A DNA stretch of 19,921 nt from Clostridia bacterium (lineage in GTDB: Bacteria; Bacillota; Clostridia; Christensenellales; Borkfalkiaceae): contig JAJPXK010000030.1 of assembly GCA_021205485.1 (NCBI GenBank), forward strand, positions 1-19,921, in the 5' to 3' direction. The position numbers and the translations under genes were made by a program. A model generated the notes under the pieces. It was not told where the DNA came from. It ran no database searches and saw nothing but the letters and a program-made list of their open reading frames with translations. This document shows positions 8,276 to 15,016 of the stretch, piece by piece (the first letter of the stretch is position 1; each line of letters begins with the position of its first letter).

Positions 8276-10351
8276 ATGAAAAAGTTGGTAAATATCCGCC
8301 TCGCGGTAGTGGCCGCTTTCGGCTTCGGGATAGGCGCCTATCTCGGTTTCGCCTGCTGTTATTACAGCCTTACTTACGCGTGGACCATAGCGCTTGTCCC
8401 CGTAACCGCGGCGATCCTCATCATCTTTATAATAAAGGGCAAGACAAGGTACATAGCCCTTACCGCGATTACCGCCGCGCTTTTTGTGACGGGCTTTTTC
8501 GGCGTGGCCTTCCAGATAGAGGATTTTTCCGACAAAATGCTCGAAAGCAACAATTCTTACACAATTACGGGCGTAGTTGCCGAAAAGGGGTATACCGACG
8601 ACGGCGAGTACATAAAATTAAAGGACGTCACCGCCGACGGGGAGGAGGCGGACGGCAGAATGTACGTCTATTTAGACTCCGAATACGGCGAATATTGCGA
8701 CATAGGCTATACGGTGACGTTTACCGGCACGGTGTACCACAGCCAGGCGTACGCCTACGGCGTGGTGAGCAGCACCCGCCTGATAGAAAATCTCCGCTAT
8801 ACCGTCTACCCCGAAGACGAACTTTCCTCCGAATACGGATATTCCTTTTTCGGCTCGATAAACATAAAGGTGAGGGAGCTTATCTTCGGCAGCATGGACG
8901 GCGACGTGGCAGCCGTGGCCTACGGCATGCTTACGGGCAACACCGAGTATGTGGATACGGGCACGATGGAATATTTCCAGTACGGCGGGGTGGCGCACGT
9001 CTTCGCCGTCTCGGGCCTGCATATAGGCCTTGTGTTTGCCGCCGTAACATATCTCTTGAAAAAATTACGCGTAAACAAGTACCTTTCGGCAGTACTCTCG
9101 GTGGTGTTTATCTTCTTTTACGCGGGCGTATGCGGCTTTACGTTGTCGTCTGTAAGGGCGGCTGTTATGTGTACGGTGCTGCTCGCCGTAAGGCTTTCGG
9201 GCGGCAAGTACGACTCGCTCTCCGCATTGGCTATAGCTTTTATAGCTATTATGCTTGTAAACCCGCTCAATCTGCTTTCGGCGGGATTCCAGCTTTCCGT
9301 TTCGGCGGTGGCGGGCATCGCGACGCTGTCGCGGATAATAGAGAGGGCCCTTGTAAAGATAAAAATACCTCAGAAGGCCGCCTCGCTGGTCTCCGTTTCC
9401 CTTTCGGCTCAGCTCGGCACATTCCCGATACTGCTGTCTTGCTTCGGCTACGTAAGCTACGCCACGCTTTTGATGAATATAATCTTCGTGCCCGTGCTTT
9501 CCTCGCTGTTTACCCTGCTTTTCGTATTCACCGTCCTTTCGCTTATAATACAGCCGCTGGCGCAGTTTTTTCTTGTAATCCCGTCAGCTCCGCTAAGCTT
9601 TTTGCTGTCGCTTCTGGTAAGGATAAAGGCTGAAAATGTGCTTATCAGCGGGTTTGAATTCGGGTGGTTTATCGCGCCATACTATGCGGTGGTTTTGCTT
9701 TTGTCCGACAAGGTGAACCTTGCTTCCAAAGTCAAGGCCGTACTGTTTCCGTTAGGCGTCGCCTTAGTTTCTTTAGGCGTCTTTCTTTCGGCCTACACGC
9801 CCTCGGGCAGCCTTAAGATTACGGCAACGGCGTGGTACGGCGACAGTTCGGCCGTATTGTTCCAGACGGACAATTCTTCAGTTTTAGTCATTTGCCAGAC
9901 GCCTTCGTCCTACGATATATCCATACTTTTAAGGCAAAACGGGGTGAACGAACCCGACGCCATAATTATCCTCGGCGACGAGGACAGCGTTTTAGCTTAC
10001 AATACCTGCGGAAAGACCTGCGGGGATATCTACGTCTACTACACAAACCCCGCGATACAGCCCTTTACGGGCGCCACTGTGCATTATGCGCAAAGCTTTT
10101 ATATAGACGGCGTAAAGTATACATTTTTTGATTACGGCAATTTGCTCGCCGAATATGGCGGAATGAGCGTAGGCGTGTGTATGTACGAAGACCCTGCGTT
10201 TTTCTTCTGCGATCTTTTGATTTCGGAGACGTATACCGAGGCCGTCTTTACGCATAGGACCATTTATTTCAGGGATGTAAACGATTATGACAATATTTAC
10301 GACCTCGGCGACTTGCAATTTGTCATAAGAAATGGTAAACTATACGGGTAG
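8276..10351 (+). CDS. comEC: ComEC/Rec2 family DNA-uptake channel with degenerate MBL tail
   Basis: This polytopic membrane protein of the ComEC/Rec2 family (691 residues; B. subtilis ComEC is about 776) would carry transforming single-stranded DNA across the cytoplasmic membrane. Hydrophobic segments occupy about 8-26, 35-53 and 58-79. An OB-like DUF4131 region follows at ~93-175. The Competence domain (~205-480) has the family motif HVFAVSGLHIG (241-251) and many membrane helices. The C-terminal ~180 residues (from about 510) take the place of the metallo-beta-lactamase domain, but no HxHxDH or DxGQGD motif is present. Uptake of DNA could remain without this nuclease-like part, or the protein could serve another transport role. 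The ATG at 8276 has a weak AAAGAAAG leader and lies 13 bp after the terminator T-tract. No convincing promoter is visible in between. holA follows after 21 bp, the usual Bacillota order. No other competence gene is in the window. Confidence 0.9.
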   Translation: MKKLVNIRLAVVAAFGFGIGAYLGFACCYYSLTYAWTIALVPVTAAILIIFIIKGKTRYIALTAITAALFVTGFFGVAFQIEDFSDKMLESNNSYTITGVVAEKGYTDDGEYIKLKDVTADGEEADGRMYVYLDSEYGEYCDIGYTVTFTGTVYHSQAYAYGVVSSTRLIENLRYTVYPEDELSSEYGYSFFGSINIKVRELIFGSMDGDVAAVAYGMLTGNTEYVDTGTMEYFQYGGVAHVFAVSGLHIGLVFAAVTYLLKKLRVNKYLSAVLSVVFIFFYAGVCGFTLSSVRAAVMCTVLLAVRLSGGKYDSLSALAIAFIAIMLVNPLNLLSAGFQLSVSAVAGIATLSRIIERALVKIKIPQKAASLVSVSLSAQLGTFPILLSCFGYVSYATLLMNIIFVPVLSSLFTLLFVFTVLSLIIQPLAQFFLVIPSAPLSFLLSLLVRIKAENVLISGFEFGWFIAPYYAVVLLLSDKVNLASKVKAVLFPLGVALVSLGVFLSAYTPSGSLKITATAWYGDSSAVLFQTDNSSVLVICQTPSSYDISILLRQNGVNEPDAIIILGDEDSVLAYNTCGKTCGDIYVYYTNPAIQPFTGATVHYAQSFYIDGVKYTFFDYGNLLAEYGGMSVGVCMYEDPAFFFCDLLISETYTEAVFTHRTIYFRDVNDYDNIYDLGDLQFVIRNGKLYG

Positions 10352-10372
10352 AAACTTATCGGACGGTGCAAA

Positions 10373-11362
10373 ATGAAATATACTCAGCTAAAACAGGATA
10401 TATCAAAGGGGGCAAAAAACGTCTATCTTCTTCAGGGCGACGACGCCTATTTTCTGTCGCGCGCCGAAGAGATGATAAAAAACGCCTTTTTGCAACTGCC
10501 CGAGCTCAATTTTACCTCTTTCGACGGCGATGCTTTGAGGGGTTCGGCGATAAAAAATCTTGCCGACGCCGTTCAGGCGTGCCCCTTTATGGCCGAACGC
10601 AGGATTGTAAAGGTTACCGACTTTTACCCGTCTGAGGGCGACTACGACAAATATATCCGCCCCCTGATAGAAAATTTCCCTCCGACTTCCATTCTTATAA
10701 TAGTTAACAAGGCCGCTAAAAAGGGGGCGGCCGACCTTAAGAGAAAGGGCGGAGTAACTTATGTTGACTGCAACAAGGCGGGCGACGAGGAAGTGGCCCG
10801 CTGGATATACCTCACCCTCAAAAGATCGGGCATATATGCGGACGTATCGGTGTGTATGTCCATAGCGCAGTACTGCCTTTGCAATATGTCGAGGGTGGCC
10901 ATAGAGACGGAGAAAATTATAGTGTATAAGGGAGGCGGCGGAACACTTTCGCAGGAGGAGGCCGACGAGCTTGTGTATAAAGACGCCGACTATCGCATAT
11001 ACGAGCTTACCAACGCCGTGGCTGCGGGCGACTATTCAAAGTATATCGCCATAGCCGACGAGCTGTGCGGCAAGGGCATGGACGAAGTTTCCATCTTAAA
11101 CTCGCTTTTCAACTATTTCAGGACGCTTATCACTGTATCGTCTTCCCGAAAATCTTCCGACGAGCTCGCCGCGGACCTCGGCATGAAGGAATACGGCGTT
11201 AAAAAGAGCCGCGAGCAGGCGAGAAAATTCGGCGAAGAACGCCTTTCGGACCTATGTACCTGCGTGTACGGGCTGCTTTCTGACATAAAGCAGGGCGTCT
11301 ATACGCCTAAAAACGCCTTTTACATAATTACATCCCGCATATTCTTCGGCGAAAGGCAATAA
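10373..11362 (+). CDS. holA: DNA polymerase III delta subunit
   Basis: HolA (329 residues, normal length) is the wrench subunit of the clamp loader: it opens the beta clamp and works with delta-prime and tau/gamma at the replication fork. The N-terminal family pattern VYLLQGDDAYFLSRAEEMI starts at about residue 17, followed by the F-D-G-D and ACPFMAERRIVKV segments typical of the delta N-terminal AAA+-like domain. This domain has no functional Walker A, as expected for delta. The second half is helical, as in the clamp-loader collar. Position after comEC, 21 bp apart, is the standard Bacillota arrangement and suggests cotranscription. The ribosome binding site (GGACGG region, 10360-10365) is poor, so expression may depend on the upstream transcript. 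The rpsT gene that often follows holA is absent here. Confidence 0.92.
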   Translation: MKYTQLKQDISKGAKNVYLLQGDDAYFLSRAEEMIKNAFLQLPELNFTSFDGDALRGSAIKNLADAVQACPFMAERRIVKVTDFYPSEGDYDKYIRPLIENFPPTSILIIVNKAAKKGAADLKRKGGVTYVDCNKAGDEEVARWIYLTLKRSGIYADVSVCMSIAQYCLCNMSRVAIETEKIIVYKGGGGTLSQEEADELVYKDADYRIYELTNAVAAGDYSKYIAIADELCGKGMDEVSILNSLFNYFRTLITVSSSRKSSDELAADLGMKEYGVKKSREQARKFGEERLSDLCTCVYGLLSDIKQGVYTPKNAFYIITSRIFFGERQ

Positions 11363-11392
11363 TTTTGCTTAAAATTTACATAAATGACAGAA

Positions 11393-11426
11393 TTTTGCCG
11401 TAATTTAATGCATACGGGGCAAAAAA
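11393..11426. repeat. Imperfect inverted repeat after holA
   Basis: TTTTGCCGTA (11393-11402) and TACGGGGCAAAA (11413-11424) can pair as TTTTGCC/GGCAAAA plus GTA/TAC with a two-base bulge and a 10-base loop. No T-tract follows directly; the T-rich stretch comes about 15 bp later (11441-11457). It may be a weak terminator of the comEC-holA transcript or an operator for the cdaA promoter. The 145-bp holA-cdaA gap holds nothing else except the cdaA promoter. Confidence 0.35.
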
Positions 11427-11440
11427 GCTTGCCAAATCGC

Positions 11441-11503
11441 TTTATTTTTTTTATTTTTAAATATATAATAGTATAAATAAGTTAACGCCTATTTTTAAGG
11501 GGG
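11441..11503 (+). promoter_or_regulatory. Promoter and RBS of the cdaA operon
   Basis: A perfect TATAAT -10 (11464-11469) sits in a very AT-rich stretch, with a poor TTTATT -35 (11441-11446) at 17 bp. A second -10-like TATAAA lies at 11472-11477. A very strong AAGGGGG ribosome binding site (11497-11503) is 4 bp before the cdaA ATG. No recognisable riboswitch (including a lysine or ydaO type) fits in the short leader. Confidence 0.6.
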
Positions 11504-11507
11504 CTTT

Positions 11508-12332
11508 ATGGATTGGAACTCCTATTTGGAAAAATTTAAAACGTTCGGCTCGGGCTTTTCAACCAACGTTCTTTCTTATATTTTAGAATTTTTGTTGTTC
11601 GCCGTTCTGTTCTACTACGTTTTCAAAGTTTTGCAGGTAAATAAAAGCAATACCTTCATAGCCATTTTCGGCGTGGTGGTGGTCTGGTGCGGTTTTTCCT
11701 TCTCGCTTTCAGACAATATAAGTTCGGCGTTTTTGCTTATAGTTATTATAATGCTCGCCACGCTTATTTTTACGATGTACAACACCGAGATAAAACGCCA
11801 GCTTTTAGACGCGAAGATGAACAAGAGCAAGGGCGGCAGGGCCAGGGTAGACTCTACGGGCATCAACCTTGTGATAGACGAGGTGATAAAGGCCGTGCAG
11901 AATATGTCTAAAAACGATGTAGGCGCCTTGATAGTTTTATCAGACGACAACCTGCCCGAAGGAATAATTGAAAGCGGTACGGTGGTAAACGCCGATATAA
12001 CCTCGCAGATGGTAGAGGCGGTGTTTTACCCTAAGGCCCCCCTCCACGACGGGGCCATGGTTATAGAGGGCGACAAAATATACGCCGCGGGCTGTTTTTT
12101 GCCTATCGCGCAGAGCGACAACCTGCCTAAAGAGATGGGCAGCCGCCACCGCGCGGCGTTAGGCGTTACGGCCGTCGCCAACGTTACGGCCATAGTCGTC
12201 TCTGAAGAGACGGGCATAATCTCTATAGTAAAGGGCGGCATGGTCCGCAAAACGTACGCAGACGCGAATGATTTAAGGAACGCTTTAAGCGATTACTACT
12301 GGTCTGATCTTACGGCGGAGGCTAAGGAATGA
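11508..12332 (+). CDS. cdaA: Diadenylate cyclase CdaA (c-di-AMP synthase)
   Basis: CdaA condenses two ATP into cyclic di-AMP, the second messenger that controls potassium and osmolyte uptake and cell-wall homeostasis in Bacillota. The protein has 274 residues, matching the usual ~273. Three membrane helices lie at about 20-42, 48-66 and 72-91, followed by a cytosolic DAC (DisA_N) domain. Both catalytic motifs are intact: DGA at 181-183 (within PLHDGAMVI) and RHR at 213-215 (within GSRHRAALG). The family order is cdaA-cdaR-glmM. Here the stop codon overlaps the start of a 33-codon ORF by ATGA, and no glmM follows. Transcription is likely from the promoter at 11441-11469. The assignment as a functional cyclase is very secure; how it is regulated without full-length CdaR is open. 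Confidence 0.96.
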   Translation: MDWNSYLEKFKTFGSGFSTNVLSYILEFLLFAVLFYYVFKVLQVNKSNTFIAIFGVVVVWCGFSFSLSDNISSAFLLIVIIMLATLIFTMYNTEIKRQLLDAKMNKSKGGRARVDSTGINLVIDEVIKAVQNMSKNDVGALIVLSDDNLPEGIIESGTVVNADITSQMVEAVFYPKAPLHDGAMVIEGDKIYAAGCFLPIAQSDNLPKEMGSRHRAALGVTAVANVTAIVVSEETGIISIVKGGMVRKTYADANDLRNALSDYYWSDLTAEAKE

Positions 12333-12430
12333 AAAAGTTTTTTAAAAATCTGTTCACAAAGTATGTGCCTATAAAGGTGCTCGCGATAGTTCTCGCCGCT
12401 TTGACCGTTGTATTTATAAACCTCAACTGA
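12329..12430 (+). CDS. 33-aa single-span membrane microprotein (mini-CdaR)
   Basis: The ATG overlaps the cdaA stop codon in an ATGA arrangement, and GGA-rich AAGGA (12324-12328) lies just before it, so translation is probably coupled to cdaA. The product starts MKKFFKNLFTKYVPIKVL, a basic cytosolic head, and then has one hydrophobic helix (about residues 15-30) ending in INLN and a TGA. This is the position of cdaR (ybbR), and the basic head plus helix resemble the N-terminal anchor of YbbR proteins, but all extracytoplasmic YbbR repeats are absent. I see no continuation of YbbR sequence in another frame before the DUF1015 gene starts 26 bp later, so this is not a simple recent frameshift. 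It could be a membrane partner of CdaA, a relic of cdaR, or a nonfunctional ORF. Overlap, leader and composition make it a likely real gene. Confidence 0.7.
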   Translation: MKKFFKNLFTKYVPIKVLAIVLAALTVVFINLN

Positions 12431-12456
12431 AATTTTACTTCAAGGATTTTAGGCAT

Positions 12457-13653
12457 ATGGAAAAGGTTGACGCGAGGGACGTTATTAACGTACCCGAAAT
12501 TCTTTTGCCCGCCAAGGCAGATATGCCCGCGTGGGCGGTGATAGCCTGCGACCAGTACACTTCGGACGAAAGCTACTGGAGCGGTTTACGTAAATTTATC
12601 GGGGGAAGGCCGAGCGCATACGAGCTCATTTTCCCCGAAATATATCTTAAAGACAACCCCGAAAGGCGTATAGCCGACATCAACGCCGCCATGGAGCGTT
12701 ATTTGAAACAGGGCTTTTTCAAAACGGTGGAAGGCGGCTTTATTCTTGTGGAGCGTACCACCGAAGAGAGCGGCACTCGTACGGGCATTCTGCTCGCCGT
12801 AGACCTTGACAAGTACTCCTACAAGGCGGGCGACAAGACGCTTATACGCTCTACCGAGGCCACTATTTTAGACAGGCTCCCGCCCCGCGTAAAGATACGC
12901 GAGAACGCCCCTATAGAACTTCCGCATATAATGCTGTTGTACGACGATCCGCAGTTTAAAGTGTTAAGCGCCGTAAAACGCGGCGAGGTTCTATACGATT
13001 TTACGCTGAATATGAAGGGCGGCAAGGTAAAGGGAACTTATATAACTAACGCCGACGAGGTGTTGGACGCCTTTACATCCCTTTTAGACGGCCAGGGCGA
13101 AGATAAAATGCTGTTCGCCGCGGGCGACGGCAACCATTCGCTGGCTACGGCCAAGCAGTGCTGGGAGGCGTTAAAGCCCTCGCTTTCAGAAGAGGAGCGG
13201 AAGTCTCACCCCGCGAGGTACGCCCTCTGCGAGGTTGTGAACATATACGACAAGGCGCTTTTCTTCCACCCTATTTACAGGTTTGTGAAGACCGACGAGC
13301 CGTACGCCTTTGTAAACGACTGGCCCTTAAAGGGCGGCGGCGAGGCCTGCGCCGTGGTTGACGGGGCCTCAAAAAAGATGCCGTTCCCCGAAAACGTCCC
13401 CGAAGGCATCCGCCTTTTAGACGATTACATATCTGAATTTATGGCGAAAAACGGCGGCGAAGTGGACTATATCCACGGCGAGGCGGAACTTAAGGCGTTG
13501 ACTCAAAGCGGCGTCGGCGTGCTTGTGCCCGCTATAGACAAAGGCGATTTCTTCCGCCTTATAAAGGAGGGAGGGAACCTTCCGAGGAAGACTTTCTCTT
13601 TAGGGGAAGGATGCGAAAAACGATACTATATAGAAGCGAAGAGGATAAAGTAA
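12457..13653 (+). CDS. DUF1015 family protein
   Basis: This 398-residue protein, without signal peptide or membrane helix, belongs to the DUF1015 family. Near the N-terminus are LPAKADMPAWAVIACDQYTS and IFPEIYLKD, and the central motif GDGNHSLATAK (from about residue 223) corresponds to the DGHHR-type family signature in its DGNHS variant. The biochemical role of the family is not established to my knowledge. In other genomes I recall such genes near serine biosynthesis, which is weak guidance. AAGGA (12442-12446) precedes the ATG by 10 bp. It lies 26 bp after the mini-CdaR ORF and 7 bp before aspartate kinase, so it is probably part of the cdaA operon. The link to an amino-acid kinase suggests a role in amino-acid metabolism, which is inference only. 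Confidence 0.85.
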   Translation: MEKVDARDVINVPEILLPAKADMPAWAVIACDQYTSDESYWSGLRKFIGGRPSAYELIFPEIYLKDNPERRIADINAAMERYLKQGFFKTVEGGFILVERTTEESGTRTGILLAVDLDKYSYKAGDKTLIRSTEATILDRLPPRVKIRENAPIELPHIMLLYDDPQFKVLSAVKRGEVLYDFTLNMKGGKVKGTYITNADEVLDAFTSLLDGQGEDKMLFAAGDGNHSLATAKQCWEALKPSLSEEERKSHPARYALCEVVNIYDKALFFHPIYRFVKTDEPYAFVNDWPLKGGGEACAVVDGASKKMPFPENVPEGIRLLDDYISEFMAKNGGEVDYIHGEAELKALTQSGVGVLVPAIDKGDFFRLIKEGGNLPRKTFSLGEGCEKRYYIEAKRIK

Positions 13654-13660
13654 ACAAGTT

Positions 13661-14980
13661 ATGGCTTTAAAGGTGTGTAAATTCGGCGGCACGTCCATGG
13701 CGGACGGCAACGTAATGAATCGGGTAAAAAGGATTATCGAAAGCGACGACGACAGAAGACTGGTGGTGGTATCCGCTCCGGGCAAGCGTTATTCCGACGA
13801 CATAAAAGTAACTGATACTTTATATAAATGTCACAGCGAACTTGAAAGTACAGGCTCGTGCGGCCAGACTTTTTCTGTAATCCGCAGGCGTTTTACGGGC
13901 ATTGTAAAGGAACTCGGCATAGATCTTGACATAGAGTATGTTTTAAACGAGACCGAAAGGCGGATAAACGAGGAAAAGAGCGTTGACTTTACCGCATCCC
14001 GCGGGGAGTACCTCTGCGCGAGGGTGATGGCTAAGCTTTTAGACGCCAAGTTTATAGACGCCGAAGAGGTTATTTTCTTCAACGAAAACGGAACTCTCGA
14101 CGGCGAAAAGTCGTACGCCGCCATATGCAAGGCGGTAGAGGGCGAACTTCGCTGCGTTATCCCGGGCTTTTATGGCTGCGGGGCGGACGGCAAAGTAAAG
14201 ACATTTTCCCGCGGGGGCTCGGATATATCGGGCTCGGTTGCCGCTAGGGCGGTAAACGCCTCTTTATATGAAAACTGGACGGACGTAAGCGGCTTTTATG
14301 TCTGCGACCCGAGGATAGTTTCCACCCCTAAGGTTATAAAATCCCTCTCGTATAAGGAGCTTCGCGAACTTTCTTACATGGGCGCCAGCGTGCTGCACAG
14401 CGAATCTATTTTTCCCGTAAGAAAGGCCAATATCCCTATTTTAATCAAAAACACCTTTCGCCCCGAAGACGACGGCACGCTCATCCAGCCGAGCGTCTAC
14501 TACAAGCCGAGCGGCAGGGTAATAACAGGCATAGCCGGCAAAAAGGATTTTACCGTTATATTTATAGAAAAATCCCTTATGAACTCCGAGATAGGCTTTA
14601 TAAGAAAGGTCCTCTCCGTACTGGAGCGGTACAACATCCCTATCGAGCATATTCCCTCGGGCATCGACACTATGTCGCTTGTAATAGAGAGTTCCCGCCT
14701 TAAAAACGGCGTGCTTGAAAATATTTTGCAGGGCATAAAGGAGGCGGTGGAGCCCGACGTTATGAGGGTTACCGAAGATATCGCCCTGATTGCCACCGTA
14801 GGCCACGGAATGTCCTCATCCATAGGTACCTCGGCGAGGCTTTTCAAGGCCATGAAAGAGGCGAATATAAACGTAAAGATGATAGACCAGGGCTCGTCAG
14901 AGCTGAATATAATAGTCGGCGTAAAAAATGACGAATGCGAAAAGTGCATTAACGCCATTTACCGAGAATTTTTCAGATAA
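13661..14980 (+). CDS. lysC: Aspartate kinase, monofunctional, ACT-regulated
   Basis: The enzyme phosphorylates aspartate to 4-aspartyl phosphate, the first step to lysine, diaminopimelate, threonine and methionine. It has 439 residues, matching monofunctional aspartate kinases. KFGGTSMADG (7-16) and SAPGKR (38-43) form the nucleotide site; SRGGSDISGS (183-192) and NWTDVSGFYVCDPRIV (205-220) are the family catalytic blocks. Two ACT modules occupy about 290-355 and 365-435, so feedback inhibition by a pathway amino acid is expected; which one cannot be told. It starts 7 bp after the DUF1015 stop. The nearest GAGG (13641-13644) is 16 bp upstream, too far for a normal ribosome binding site, so translation may depend on reinitiation. 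No lysine riboswitch precedes it. The operon ends at the terminator just downstream. The gene could also be named thrD/yclM or dapG by isozyme; the symbol is approximate. Confidence 0.93.
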   Translation: MALKVCKFGGTSMADGNVMNRVKRIIESDDDRRLVVVSAPGKRYSDDIKVTDTLYKCHSELESTGSCGQTFSVIRRRFTGIVKELGIDLDIEYVLNETERRINEEKSVDFTASRGEYLCARVMAKLLDAKFIDAEEVIFFNENGTLDGEKSYAAICKAVEGELRCVIPGFYGCGADGKVKTFSRGGSDISGSVAARAVNASLYENWTDVSGFYVCDPRIVSTPKVIKSLSYKELRELSYMGASVLHSESIFPVRKANIPILIKNTFRPEDDGTLIQPSVYYKPSGRVITGIAGKKDFTVIFIEKSLMNSEIGFIRKVLSVLERYNIPIEHIPSGIDTMSLVIESSRLKNGVLENILQGIKEAVEPDVMRVTEDIALIATVGHGMSSSIGTSARLFKAMKEANINVKMIDQGSSELNIIVGVKNDECEKCINAIYREFFR

Positions 14981-14984
14981 AAAT

Positions 14985-15012
14985 AATCCCCGAAGTTTGC
15001 TTCGGGGATTTT
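14985..15012. terminator. Bidirectional terminator between lysC and argH
   Basis: An 11-bp perfect stem, AATCCCCGAAG (14985-14995) with CTTCGGGGATT (15000-15010), has a TTTG loop. ATTTT follows on the plus strand and ATTATTTTTATC on the minus strand. It lies between convergent genes, 5 bp after the aspartate kinase stop and 7 bp from the argH stop, and can serve both. Confidence 0.92.
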
Positions 15013-15016
15013 AAGT

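Noticed and set aside
8227..9633. 468-codon plus-strand ORF overlapping comEC
   Set aside because: It is extremely Arg/Gly-rich with no recognisable domain, and the overlapping frame is clearly ComEC; it is a frame shadow from codon bias.
11384..11476. 30-codon ORF (ATG at 11384) between holA and cdaA
   Set aside because: No ribosome binding site, and it runs through the cdaA promoter T-rich and TATAAT sequences.
11470..11507. Riboswitch in front of cdaA
   Set aside because: The leader is under 40 bases and shows no conserved structured core.
12329..12456. Recent frameshift that truncated a full-length cdaR
   Set aside because: Only 26 bp separate the stop codon from the well-supported DUF1015 start, leaving no room for YbbR repeats in any frame.
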